64,000 bases of DNA from Gammaproteobacteria bacterium (lineage in GTDB: Bacteria > Pseudomonadota > Gammaproteobacteria > GRL18), in assembly GCA_026994225.1 (NCBI GenBank), contig JALWRI010000005.1:124001-188000 (forward strand), in the 5' to 3' direction. Of the stretch, positions 19,462 to 29,411 are shown in pieces. Under the pieces are notes generated by a model. That model had not been told where the DNA came from and did not search any database. It worked only from the letters and a program-made list of their open reading frames with translations. The translations under genes and the position numbers were made by a program. Position 1 is the stretch's first letter; each line of letters opens with the position of its first letter.

Positions 19462-20700
19462 TTATTTTTCCTCTATCGCTATTGTTGCCTTGGCAGGCAA
19501 GGCTGCCAAACCAATAAAACGCTGCTGATTATCAGGTATTACTTTAAAGATCAACGCTCTGTCCCACCAGTCATAATTATCATGTAAATGCTCTTCACCA
19601 GAATGTACGGCAAAGGTTAACGCATAATTACCTACTCCAATATTCAGCTCTAAATGAAACTCTACCATGATAACTGTTTTTGGTGATAGATGAGAAGGTT
19701 CTGAAATATTTTCTATATACGCTGTATTAATACCAAAAATATCATTACCTAAACGATCCCGAATGAGCATCCCTACGGTAGGGGTAGACATGGCTTCGTT
19801 TATTTCAATTTGACAACGAATATAAACACTATCCCCCACCTGAAATGCTCGCACATCTTGTTTTGCAGCATCGAGCATGGTAACGGCTGCAATCATTGCT
19901 TTTTTATTACCACTACGAGTACTCATCGTACCATAACTCATTTCAATTTGTTGTATTTCCTGATTTTCTTCCCGTTTTGCAATCGCAGCATTATAAAAAT
20001 CCAACACATCTTGTACATTGCCTTCTTTAATTACTTCCCCTTTTTCCAGTAAAATGGCTCGATCACATAAACTTTTCACAGCACCAGGATCATGCGAAAC
20101 AAATAATAAAGTCGTCCCTTGTTTACGAAATTCCCGAATACGAGCCATAGATTTATGCTGAAAATAGGCATCCCCAACGGAAAGTGCTTCATCAATAATT
20201 AAAATATCAGGTCTTAATGCAGTTGCCACACTAAATGCCAAACGTACCTGCATACCGCTGGAATAAGTCCGCAAAGGCTGATCGACATACGCTGCTAATT
20301 CAGAAAAGTGTAATACTGCTGGTAATAATTGCTGGATTTGTTGCCGGTTGTATCCTAAAATCTGCAATCCTGTTATCGCATTTTCTCGTCCTGTTAATTC
20401 CCCATCAAACCCCATCCCTAATTCTAATAATGCAGATACTTTTCCCTGTATTTGCACATTCCCTGTTGAGGGGATAGTAGTCCCTGTAATAATCTTTAAT
20501 AAAGTACTTTTCCCTGCACCATTAATGCCAATTAGCCCTACAGATTCTCCTGCCTGTACTTGAAAACTAATTGCTTTTAATACCCAATGTACTTGATGTC
20601 CAATATATCGCCCGGCACTGATCAATTCTAAAAAACGGGCTTTTTGATTTTTATATTGTTTGTACTTTTTCCCGATATTATTAACTTGAATACTGCCCAT
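19462..20700 (-). CDS. wzt: Polysaccharide ABC exporter ATPase Wzt with C-terminal carbohydrate-binding domain
   Basis: 412 aa. Residues 1-235 are an ABC ATPase: Walker A GINGAGKSTLLKII, signature YSSGMQVRLAFSVA and Walker B ILIIDEALSVGD, with the H-loop in LFVSHD. An extra C-terminal domain (about 265-405) has the beta-sandwich pattern of Wzt_C (VGDSVYIRCQIEI, TVGMLIRDRLGNDIFGINT). In E. coli O9a/O8 this domain binds the capped non-reducing end of the glycan and couples chain completion to export. Its presence suggests the polymer carries a terminal modification, but no WbdD-like capping enzyme is encoded here. The start overlaps the wzm stop (TAATG). Confidence 0.93.
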   Translation of the reverse strand: MGSIQVNNIGKKYKQYKNQKARFLELISAGRYIGHQVHWVLKAISFQVQAGESVGLIGINGAGKSTLLKIITGTTIPSTGNVQIQGKVSALLELGMGFDGELTGRENAITGLQILGYNRQQIQQLLPAVLHFSELAAYVDQPLRTYSSGMQVRLAFSVATALRPDILIIDEALSVGDAYFQHKSMARIREFRKQGTTLLFVSHDPGAVKSLCDRAILLEKGEVIKEGNVQDVLDFYNAAIAKREENQEIQQIEMSYGTMSTRSGNKKAMIAAVTMLDAAKQDVRAFQVGDSVYIRCQIEINEAMSTPTVGMLIRDRLGNDIFGINTAYIENISEPSHLSPKTVIMVEFHLELNIGVGNYALTFAVHSGEEHLHDNYDWWDRALIFKVIPDNQQRFIGLAALPAKATIAIEEK

Positions 20701-21497
20701 TAGAGTTCATCCACCATTTCAGCCGATAAACGCATAAACACACTAAACCCAGCAGCTAATAATAATACTGCTAAAATACCTTGTAACCATAAATCACTCC
20801 ATACTGGTACTTTCGCATTTAGAAAAATCTGCTGATACCCCTGTATAATTGCTACCATAGGATTAAAATAGAATAACCAGGATTTAATGGCTTCGGGTAA
20901 AATACTTACTGGATAAATAATAGGAGTAAGCCAAAACCAGAATATGATGATAATTCCGGTCATTTTACCTATATCTCTAAAAAAAATATTTAAAGTTCCT
21001 AAAATTAACCCTAACCCTATTGCAATCCCTTGTTGAATAATTAATAACGGAATGATGGCAAAAATAACCGTACCTGGAAACCTGTCAATAATAATTAAAA
21101 AAATACTAATCAATAGTAAATTAATAAAAAAATTAATCATGGCAGAACTTAAAATTACTACCGGTAAGGTAGCTCGAGGAAAATTAGTTTTTTTTATTAA
21201 ACTTGCTTGCTCCAAAAACATATTCAAACTACGAATAATCACCCCTGAAAATAATTCCCAGCTAATAATACCTATACAAATAAAAATACTGTACGCCCAT
21301 TTATCCTCTTCCAGACCCGATAATTTTGCCTGCATTACTTGGGAAAAAATCACTGTATAGATGATAATCATTGCCAAAGGCTCGAGAATATTCCACATTC
21401 CACCTAATAAAGAGCGAGCGTAACGTCCTCTAAACTCTCGTATTATTGCACCTAAAATAAATTCTCTATACGCCCATAAGGCTCTAAGCATTTGCAT
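20700..21497 (-). CDS. wzm: Polysaccharide ABC exporter permease Wzm
   Basis: About 265 aa from the ATG at 21497 (MLRAL follows shortly); an in-frame GTG at 21521 would add eight residues and cannot be excluded. Six hydrophobic helices are evident. The amphipathic N-terminal stretch REFILGAIIREFRGRYARSLLGGMWNILEPL is the gate-helix region conserved in ABC-2 O-antigen and teichoic acid exporters. With Wzt it moves undecaprenyl-diphosphate-linked glycan across the inner membrane. It is the first gene of the ten-gene operon and starts 94 bases after the autotransporter-like gene, so transcription could also read through from there. Confidence 0.9.
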   Translation of the reverse strand: MQMLRALWAYREFILGAIIREFRGRYARSLLGGMWNILEPLAMIIIYTVIFSQVMQAKLSGLEEDKWAYSIFICIGIISWELFSGVIIRSLNMFLEQASLIKKTNFPRATLPVVILSSAMINFFINLLLISIFLIIIDRFPGTVIFAIIPLLIIQQGIAIGLGLILGTLNIFFRDIGKMTGIIIIFWFWLTPIIYPVSILPEAIKSWLFYFNPMVAIIQGYQQIFLNAKVPVWSDLWLQGILAVLLLAAGFSVFMRLSAEMVDEL

Positions 21498-21590
21498 ACA
21501 TCTTATCCACTCATCCCCCACAAAGTTACTTAAAAACCTGGGAATTCTTGTTTTTCAACAGCAAACCTGATCATGTTCATGGCGCAATTG

Positions 21591-23327
21591 CTAAAATTCC
21601 CAACGTATGCCACCTGTAAATTCATCCAGGCTTTCATTGTCATATGCTAGTTGTTTACGATAACTAATAAAGCCTGATAAACCGTTTTTCCAGACAAAAG
21701 AACTACCTAGTCGTACATTAAAATAGGAATCATCCACTTCATCCCCTTCAAATAAAAATGTTACATTACTACCACTTGCTTCAAAATACCCTGATACTTC
21801 TCGATTTGGCGCATCAATATCATTGATCCATTCAAACCATAAGTATGGTTGCAAAATTCCCCATGATTGGCTCATACTGTAGGCTACTTGCCCCCCTAAA
21901 TTTAATGATAAAAGGGTATCACTTTCTGCAACAATATGATATGCCCAACCTGCACCGTTAGCATTTGCATCCTTAGGGGTTTCCGTATATGCATCAATAT
22001 CTGATTTAACATAATATAACCCTAATGCAGGACCATACGATAAGGCTTTATGGGTAAAGGTATATCCTCCATTGACACTTAGATTAAATTGCTTACCATC
22101 TGTATCTGAATTAAAAGTTTGATTCACCCGATATTCTGAAGGGAGATCGCTATTTAAAATATAGTTAATATTACGGTTTTGAGAGAAACTATCATTACCA
22201 TACCCCAAACTCGTATCAATATAATATTTATCACTCAGATAATAACTACCATATAACAAGAATTGATAGGCTTTTACCCTATTATCTCCTGCATTAGTAT
22301 TATAATCGGTCTTCGTATTAGTGTAACCTAAGGCTGCTCCTATAATTAAATTATTCTTAAGACGATAATCGCCTCCTAAAGTCAAGCCTTTAATATCCAG
22401 ATCATAGCCTGTCTCTCTATCAGACTGCTCATGATCTCCGGTGGCAATACTACCATTTAGGAAAAAATTTAACCGTCTAAAAGTATCTTCACTGTCATCA
22501 CCTGCTGCACCACCTCTTGCACCTTGTAAATCATCCACTAACATTGCAATATCTTCAGCTCTTAACACTTTATCTTGTATACGAAAACTCAACCCCTTAA
22601 ATATAGAAGTATCAGTATCCTCTCGTAGAGCCACTAATCGCTGTTGTATATTACTACGATGAATAAATACCTGAGTAAAAGAAGTCGGTAATAAGGATGT
22701 TGCTGCACCAGGTATAATTTCTTCTAATGCTTCATTACTCCCAGTTGTGGCAGTTACCAAAATATCACAATCTTTTTGAAAGATTTCGGTATTACCCTCA
22801 GGGTTTTGACAATTTGTTAATATATTTTTTTGAATAATCTGTGTTGGTGCATTCTCTGCCACTAAACGTTCATCTTCCTCACTTTCTGAGTTATCATCAA
22901 TGATAGTAACTGAAGTAAATAAACTGGCTATTGTTACATTCACTGGATTAACTAATACCAGTGCCAAACGCTCTTGATTCTCTTTTATCTTATCTTTCAC
23001 AATTTGTAATGTAACGGATTTTGTCCCTCCTTCTGCTGCGCCCCATGTCAAAGTACTCCCTGTTAGGACATAATCTGCACTATTTGCTGATTCAGGCGTA
23101 GCTTCCACGATGACATCAACTTGTGCTATCCCCTCTAAGGCTGAACCATCTACACTTTCTCGGCGAACATTGATAATGACGGTATCCCCTTCAGTCGTTA
23201 TAACGCTACTCTTTTCAAAGACAACTTGTCCGACATTTGCCGACACATTGATACTATAAAAAAAGGATAGCCCCCCTAAAAATAAAAGCCTTAAATATAT
23301 TAATGAAGTATTATTTATTTTAATCAT
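21591..23327 (-). CDS. Autotransporter-type outer-membrane barrel protein with one Calx-beta domain
   Basis: 578 aa. A signal peptide (to about residue 30, ending NVSA) leads into one Calx-beta repeat (about 32-150, ending VTIIDDN). A linker with two Cys (LTNCQNPEGNTEIFQKDC, perhaps a disulfide) follows, then an autotransporter beta-domain from about 285 to the end. Alternating strands such as LDIKGLTLGGDYRLKNNLIIGAALGYTNTKTD and the terminal aromatic WEF (Omp85 recognition signal) support a 12-strand barrel. Its start overlaps the large Calx-beta gene by four bases (ATGA). It may anchor or export that partner. This is an inference. Confidence 0.85.
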   Translation of the reverse strand: MIKINNTSLIYLRLLFLGGLSFFYSINVSANVGQVVFEKSSVITTEGDTVIINVRRESVDGSALEGIAQVDVIVEATPESANSADYVLTGSTLTWGAAEGGTKSVTLQIVKDKIKENQERLALVLVNPVNVTIASLFTSVTIIDDNSESEEDERLVAENAPTQIIQKNILTNCQNPEGNTEIFQKDCDILVTATTGSNEALEEIIPGAATSLLPTSFTQVFIHRSNIQQRLVALREDTDTSIFKGLSFRIQDKVLRAEDIAMLVDDLQGARGGAAGDDSEDTFRRLNFFLNGSIATGDHEQSDRETGYDLDIKGLTLGGDYRLKNNLIIGAALGYTNTKTDYNTNAGDNRVKAYQFLLYGSYYLSDKYYIDTSLGYGNDSFSQNRNINYILNSDLPSEYRVNQTFNSDTDGKQFNLSVNGGYTFTHKALSYGPALGLYYVKSDIDAYTETPKDANANGAGWAYHIVAESDTLLSLNLGGQVAYSMSQSWGILQPYLWFEWINDIDAPNREVSGYFEASGSNVTFLFEGDEVDDSYFNVRLGSSFVWKNGLSGFISYRKQLAYDNESLDEFTGGIRWEF

Positions 23328-26300
23328 TTTTTATCCTCAACCTTTTCTAAAGTGAGTAATTTGAATTCAATGGCTCCACTACTTGTCACATCAGGTACTA
23401 TATAACGTAACTGCAATGTCCATTTGCTTAAAATACCACCTAATTTATCATTTCTAAGATGTAAACGAGGAATAGTCAATACATCAGTCAACAAATTAAA
23501 TTCAGAAATAAACTGTTTATTCGACAGCAATGCTGCTTGATTTTCCACAGTACCTAAATATGTTACTTCATCGATAAGTAATCGATCTTTATCACGCACT
23601 TTCATTGTAACAGTAAATAAACTATCTTCTGCATTACTTAAAGGTAAACGTAACAAAGGGATACTCAGTTTATTTTGTTCTTGCAAATAAACAGCAATAC
23701 TTTGATCAACATTAACAGGCAATGTAATGGCATCCACATTAGCTCTAAATTCTAATAGATTATTACTATCCAACCCTCCAGATTGACTCTCTTCCAACGC
23801 AGAAAAATCTAATTTTAATTGCCCATAGAGATCACTAAATAAAACCTCATTAATACTCACTGCATTACTATATGTTGCATTAATCTGTAGTGCAACACTG
23901 CTATCGACTACAGTAAATGCCTTGCCTATTCCTGAACCGATTGAACCGGCACTATCTTCTAATGTATCAAAGGCTAAATTCGCTCGTCCTGCATTAAAAA
24001 TAATTCCCTGCAAACTTGCACTATTTGTTTGTAACACAAACACACTATTGACAATGGCAAGACGCCAACCATTCCCATTAACCACTCCATTTCGGAAAAT
24101 ATGTATTTCCTGTTGACCATCAGTGTGTAATGCCACAACCTGCATACCATTAACACTGATAGAAGGTTCTACTGCAATCGCATTAATTACTTCACCGGTC
24201 GTAAAAGCTAGATTGGTTTCTGTTTCTATTGTCGTAACGGGTATCTCATCATCAATCAGCAGCAATTCCAACTTTGATTGCACAATCGTTTCATCGCTAT
24301 TTGTCGCTTCCCAAGTGATATTAATAAATTCCAATTCTTCCTCTAGCGTATCATCAATAACATGCAATGTAATACTATCTGATAAACTCCCAGCAGGAAT
24401 ACGCAAAGTCTGTGAAGACAAGATATAATCTTCCCCAGGTATTGCAGCATGATCGATAACACCAGGCGGCTGAATATTAGCCTGTAAAATAACATCGCTA
24501 TCTCTAATCTTACTTAACGTTGCAGTAATGGTTGCCACACCACTATTTTCGACTAATTGTTGCTGATCCACATTGATGCTTATCACTCCTATATCATCAT
24601 TATCAATAATAGTTAGGGTTATTGGGTTAATTTGTTGCGTAGCTAACAAGGCACCTTGTACATCAATGATATGAATAGCTAAATTCTCATTTCCTTCAAA
24701 TATATTATCATCTAGCAGTATAATACTCTGCGTACTTGTAAGCGTATCAGGAGGAATTATCAAGGTATCACTTTCTAAAATAAAATCTTCATCATTTTGT
24801 GCTTCCCCTGAAAGGGTATATGTAATACTCACTGCCTCTGTTTGCAACTGATTAAGTGTAGCTCGTAATAGCACTTGCCCTCCATTTTCAGCCACTGTAT
24901 CTTGTGATAACTGCACTAAAACATTAGTTGCTACAGGCACATCATTGTCTTGGATCAAGACATTCACCACCCGATTATCACCAATACTTGCCCCATCTGC
25001 CTGAGCCATAATAATTTGAATTATTTCATTATCTTCAACTATATCATCATCAATGATTGTTAGACTACTTGATGCCTGTAAGGTACCGGGTAAAATGATT
25101 AACTGTCCTCCTCTTATCGTATAATCCTCATTAATTTTGGCATTGCCTCCTAACGATAATGTAACAATCACAGGATTTATAAACGTTTCATCTAACCGTG
25201 CCGTAATTTTTATTTCAGTATTACTCTCACTCACATTATTCGTACTTAACTGTAAATTGACTACTGGCAGTGCATCATCATCTTGTATTACTCCCCGTAC
25301 CTCATTATCTGAACCTATACCTGCACCAATAACCTCCGAGATAGTCACAATAAATTCCTCATCGACCTCAATATCATTATCATCTAATGCTTTTATTAGT
25401 ACACCTGTAGAAATACTTCCTGCTGGAATAACAATATCTATATTAGATACTTTATAATCTATATCAATAATCGCTGCACCGGTAAAAGTAACAGTCACTA
25501 CCACATCGCTCGTGGCAACTTGAGTTAAATTTACAGATAAAATCGTTTGTCCATTTACTTCAGATAATACCGTATTTGCCAAAGAGAGGTTTACTTGATT
25601 AACATCATCATCAATAACATCAATACTAAAACTGCTCGTCCCATTTAATGTTACTCCTGTTACATCCCCTATCGCTAGTTCAATGACCTCATTTCCTTCT
25701 ATTAAAGTATCATTAATAGATAAAATAGTAGCACTCCCTGTAACACTCCCTGCAGTAATAACGATAGAGCTAGTATTAATCGTATAATCACTATTTTCTG
25801 TTGCACTACCTGTTACAATTAAGGGAATGCTTATATCTGTTGTTGTCGAGCTATCAAGCGTTGCCGTAATAACTACTTCTCCCGCATTTTCAGTTAATTC
25901 TGTGGTATTGACAGCCAGTGTTAGCGTAGGCGTTATTTGTGTATCATCATCCAGTAAGGTAATATCTAAAATATTTGTTGTGGAAGTGCTTGCTCCTTCA
26001 ATATTACTAACTAGAATAATAATATTTTCATCCCCTTCTACCGCAATATCATCTGTAGCCGTTAAAGTAATATTTGCAGAATTACTCCCTGCCGGAATAA
26101 TAACAGTTTGTGATGTCAACTGATAATCTGTTCCATTAATTGCTGTACCTGATGTACCGAGAGTAACACTGACATCCTGTGTGAGAATATTATCTATTAA
26201 TGCTGTAATAATCACCTCCCCGGCATTTTCATTAATAACGGTCGTGTTGCTACTCAAACTGACTGTCGCATTATCATCTTCAATGATAATAATATCTATG

Positions 26301-27355
26301 CTCGTTGTTGTACTGGTATTTGCTCCAGTAATTGTATCAATACTAACGGTAACGGTTTTATCTCCTTCGATAATAGTATTATTTACCGCCGTCAATATAA
26401 TTGATGCTGAAGTACTCCCAGAAGGAATAAGTATCGTTTTCTCACTCACTGTGTAATCAGTCCCTTCCACTGCACTACCTGACAAGCTTATCCCAACACT
26501 CACATCATCTGCTATCACATTATCCAAAGTAGCAGTAATAACCGCTTCCCCGGCATTTTCTGTAATACTGGTATTACTGGTACTTAAATTAACCGTTATA
26601 TCATCATCAATAATCGTGGCACTCACGCTACTGCTTACACCTAATACTGCACCACTAATATTTGTAACATTGACAATAATATTTTCATCCCCTTCAGAAT
26701 TACTATCATCTAACGTATTCAATGTTACACTCGCACTAAGATTACCGGCTGGAATAATCAAACTGCTATTCGATAAAGTATAATCTGCTCCTTCTGTTGC
26801 AGAGCCTGATGTTACAAAATCGAGTAATATATCTTCTGTTGCAACCTGATCCAGGGTAATATCTATTACTGCTGTATCGTTATTTTCCAGCAAACTAACC
26901 GTATCAATAGCCAACTCTACAATAGACAAGTCATCATCAATAATCGTCGTGGAAATGCTACTTGATGGACCTATAATGACATCACCGGTAACACTTTCAA
27001 TCTGGATAATAATTTCTTCATTCCCTTCAACCAAGCTATCATCAATACTGGTTATAGTTATAGATACTGATAACGATCCTTGAGGAATGACTAATAGTTT
27101 TTTTTCCAAACTATAATCTGTTGATTCTAACGCAACACTGCCAGTTAATAATGATATACTTACATCTGTCGTAGCGGCAGTATCTAATTGTGCTGTAAGA
27201 ATAATTTGTTGCCCATTTTCAAAAAAGAATGAATCACTTACTGATAAATTAACTTCAGCAGCAATAACCGGTAATGATAATGCAGCAAAAAGCACCCCTG
27301 AGAGAAGAGTATATAAACGAAAAAAAACTTTATTTAGCAGTATCTTGTACATCAA
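23324..27355 (-). CDS. Large secreted protein with nine Calx-beta repeats
   Basis: 1343 aa. The signal peptide ends at PVIAA (about residue 33). Nine Calx-beta repeats of about 110 residues follow to about residue 1035, each with the pattern ENxGxxxITATL, then DYxLxxxxLxIPAGxxSxSIxL, then a DDxxxEGxExIxxxI segment and a closing IxDDD. The clustered aspartates between repeats should bind calcium and stiffen the rod. The last about 300 residues are different and beta-rich, with no recognised catalytic motif. It is probably an extracellular adhesin or surface filament. The overlap with the barrel gene downstream implies joint production. No retention signal (sortase, LPxTG or Ig/RTX tail) is seen. 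Confidence 0.88.
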   Translation of the reverse strand: MMYKILLNKVFFRLYTLLSGVLFAALSLPVIAAEVNLSVSDSFFFENGQQIILTAQLDTAATTDVSISLLTGSVALESTDYSLEKKLLVIPQGSLSVSITITSIDDSLVEGNEEIIIQIESVTGDVIIGPSSSISTTIIDDDLSIVELAIDTVSLLENNDTAVIDITLDQVATEDILLDFVTSGSATEGADYTLSNSSLIIPAGNLSASVTLNTLDDSNSEGDENIIVNVTNISGAVLGVSSSVSATIIDDDITVNLSTSNTSITENAGEAVITATLDNVIADDVSVGISLSGSAVEGTDYTVSEKTILIPSGSTSASIILTAVNNTIIEGDKTVTVSIDTITGANTSTTTSIDIIIIEDDNATVSLSSNTTVINENAGEVIITALIDNILTQDVSVTLGTSGTAINGTDYQLTSQTVIIPAGSNSANITLTATDDIAVEGDENIIILVSNIEGASTSTTNILDITLLDDDTQITPTLTLAVNTTELTENAGEVVITATLDSSTTTDISIPLIVTGSATENSDYTINTSSIVITAGSVTGSATILSINDTLIEGNEVIELAIGDVTGVTLNGTSSFSIDVIDDDVNQVNLSLANTVLSEVNGQTILSVNLTQVATSDVVVTVTFTGAAIIDIDYKVSNIDIVIPAGSISTGVLIKALDDNDIEVDEEFIVTISEVIGAGIGSDNEVRGVIQDDDALPVVNLQLSTNNVSESNTEIKITARLDETFINPVIVTLSLGGNAKINEDYTIRGGQLIILPGTLQASSSLTIIDDDIVEDNEIIQIIMAQADGASIGDNRVVNVLIQDNDVPVATNVLVQLSQDTVAENGGQVLLRATLNQLQTEAVSITYTLSGEAQNDEDFILESDTLIIPPDTLTSTQSIILLDDNIFEGNENLAIHIIDVQGALLATQQINPITLTIIDNDDIGVISINVDQQQLVENSGVATITATLSKIRDSDVILQANIQPPGVIDHAAIPGEDYILSSQTLRIPAGSLSDSITLHVIDDTLEEELEFINITWEATNSDETIVQSKLELLLIDDEIPVTTIETETNLAFTTGEVINAIAVEPSISVNGMQVVALHTDGQQEIHIFRNGVVNGNGWRLAIVNSVFVLQTNSASLQGIIFNAGRANLAFDTLEDSAGSIGSGIGKAFTVVDSSVALQINATYSNAVSINEVLFSDLYGQLKLDFSALEESQSGGLDSNNLLEFRANVDAITLPVNVDQSIAVYLQEQNKLSIPLLRLPLSNAEDSLFTVTMKVRDKDRLLIDEVTYLGTVENQAALLSNKQFISEFNLLTDVLTIPRLHLRNDKLGGILSKWTLQLRYIVPDVTSSGAIEFKLLTLEKVEDKK

Positions 27356-27654
27356 TGTTGCTCCAGCATAGATTGATCATCTAATGATTATTTATCCATT
27401 CCAACGTTAAAATTATAGGATGTTATTGAAACCATAGCATAACAATAAATAAATTGTAACTTTATTCATTATAGCTAACAATGCTAAAAGGCATTGTATT
27501 GAATACCTTATGCAATGGTTAGTCAATATTATGTTATCTTTGTCTATTTAGATGATTATAGCAATCATATTGCAGCATCATCTAAATTATTTAATTTTAT
27601 TTCTGAAACAGCTGACTGTTATCATCCTAATGAGCAAGTTACTATAATGATTAG
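27356..27654. other. 299-bp intergenic region upstream of the Calx-beta operon
   Basis: No gene is seen. It must hold the promoter of the Calx-beta operon (reverse) and the 3' end region of the K+ channel gene. A 7-bp inverted repeat, ACAATGC (27478-27484) and GCATTGT (27491-27497), sits in its centre. No convincing -35/-10 pair could be fixed by eye. Confidence 0.5.
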
Positions 27655-29352
27655 TCAATGATATTTACGGATCATCTTCCAGATAACACCTTGTGGTGGA
27701 CTGCTCCCAGTTATTAAATAGGTTAAAGCATGTTCATTTTGCAAGCTCCATTGCATACGAAAATGGGCATAATAAGCACCGCAAAATAAAATCTTGTCAT
27801 CTAGTTTTAATGATATATCTTCATCTGGCAGGATTTGATATGACATGCCATGATAGAGTAATAACGGGATACAAGGTAATTGCCGTTCTCGATCATTGGG
27901 ATCAGATAAAATATCAGCAAGTTTTACTGATGACCCTGATTTAATAGCATGATAGACAGCAGGGGTATCTTCTATATTAAAAACCACTTCCCATATTTCA
28001 GGGAACATATCATTACTGACCGCAACGATACGGCTGATAACTTCACACGCCCATTGATCTGTTTGATTTTTTGAAATAGAAAGAAAACGGGCTAATAAAG
28101 GGGTTGATAATAATAGCCGAATACGGTTAGCAATAATATAACTTGGGTGCATCACAATATCAGCATGAATAGCATTGACAATGGTGTCATTGCTTTGTTG
28201 ATTCTGTCGGATAATCACAAATAAATGCGGATTTAATTCTCTTGCTGTCATAATGATCGATAAATTATTCATATCATTATCTGTTCCTGCAATAATTCCT
28301 ACTGCATCCCCGATCTTTCCTTCTAATAAAGTGTTAGCTTCTGTACCACGTCCTTTAATGGTATCAAAAGGTGCTTGTGTCTGTTCTGGCATTGCTTCAA
28401 TAATTATCATTGTAATATTTAGTTTTTTTAATTGTTGGTAAATCGCTTTACCAAACCGCCCAAAACCACATACAACCCAATGCCCGTGTTTAGGAGGATA
28501 GAGTGGATCACTTAATAATTGATGAGTTTGTCCCGTTAACCATTCGGTTAGTAAATATAACCCTGGAGATTGCATAGCAGTTGCTAAATGTAGAGCAAAG
28601 GTATCAAATGGATCAACAATATAATCCGTACCAAAAGATGCCATATTAGCTGCCGTATCATGGGAATCGGCTCGACAAATGACCTTTAATTCAGGATGTA
28701 ATAAACGACTGGTAATAGCAATATGTAAATTGACATCATTTTCATTTGTTAATGCTACAACACCCTGACATAAAGGATGTTGTAAACCTGCTTCAATAAG
28801 GTGTATTGGTTTACTCGCATCAGCACAAAAACCTGGCACGTACTGAGGTAAGTTTTCCAACTTTAATACCTGAATACGTTGTTCATTAATATCTAATACT
28901 ACTGCATGTTGCCCCCTATCAGACAAGGTTGCCACCAATGCTGATCCCGTTTCTCCATATCCACATATTAAATAAAAGTTATCTCGCAATTTTTTTATTT
29001 GTCGAGCAAAACGGCGTTCTGTTACGGCTTGTTGAAATACCTTATCTTGTAATAAATTAATCATTTTACCAATAGAATACAACCAAACAATCACTGTACT
29101 AAAGATAGTAATAGTTACCCATAAACGCTGGGCATCAGTAAAGGCATACGGTATTTCACCAAATCCAATCGTAGTTGACATATAGCTGACAAAATAAAAA
29201 GCATAAAAAAAATCCATACGCCAAGGATTTCCTTGCTCATCAATACCAGGAATGAGTACAAATCCCAAAATAGCAATAGAAAAGGTAATAATCAATACTA
29301 ATAAGGGCATTCGCATCTGGCGAAAAATAAGAAAAAAAGTATTATCCATCAT
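27655..29352 (-). CDS. Two-TM potassium channel fused to tandem RCK/TrkA-N domains
   Basis: 565 aa. Two hydrophobic helices (about 15-35 and 75-98) flank a pore loop with the filter TTIGFGEIPYAFT, close to the K+ consensus TVGYGD but with F for Y and E for D. A first NAD-binding RCK unit begins at ICGYGETGSALVATL (about 128), with LDINEQR after it. A second starts at VVCGFGRFGKAIYQQL (about 292). A further C-terminal segment resembles RCK_C. It is probably a K+ channel gated by nucleotides or ions. It is cotranscribed with the DUF6394 gene upstream and adds to the TrkAH system in this window. Confidence 0.88.
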   Translation of the reverse strand: MMDNTFFLIFRQMRMPLLVLIITFSIAILGFVLIPGIDEQGNPWRMDFFYAFYFVSYMSTTIGFGEIPYAFTDAQRLWVTITIFSTVIVWLYSIGKMINLLQDKVFQQAVTERRFARQIKKLRDNFYLICGYGETGSALVATLSDRGQHAVVLDINEQRIQVLKLENLPQYVPGFCADASKPIHLIEAGLQHPLCQGVVALTNENDVNLHIAITSRLLHPELKVICRADSHDTAANMASFGTDYIVDPFDTFALHLATAMQSPGLYLLTEWLTGQTHQLLSDPLYPPKHGHWVVCGFGRFGKAIYQQLKKLNITMIIIEAMPEQTQAPFDTIKGRGTEANTLLEGKIGDAVGIIAGTDNDMNNLSIIMTARELNPHLFVIIRQNQQSNDTIVNAIHADIVMHPSYIIANRIRLLLSTPLLARFLSISKNQTDQWACEVISRIVAVSNDMFPEIWEVVFNIEDTPAVYHAIKSGSSVKLADILSDPNDRERQLPCIPLLLYHGMSYQILPDEDISLKLDDKILFCGAYYAHFRMQWSLQNEHALTYLITGSSPPQGVIWKMIRKYH

Positions 29353-29411
29353 TCAGTAATCGAAGAACCTGCTTACGTTTAAATTTTGTCTCATACCGCT
29401 ACTAACTATCG

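Noticed and set aside
24123-26456. Plus-strand open frames inside the Calx-beta gene (24123-24428, 25137-25457, 25827-26123, 26181-26456)
   Set aside because: They mirror the repeats on the opposite strand. Their low-complexity Val/Ser/Thr content is the antisense of the Asp/Ile/Thr-rich repeat codons, and they have no ribosome sites.
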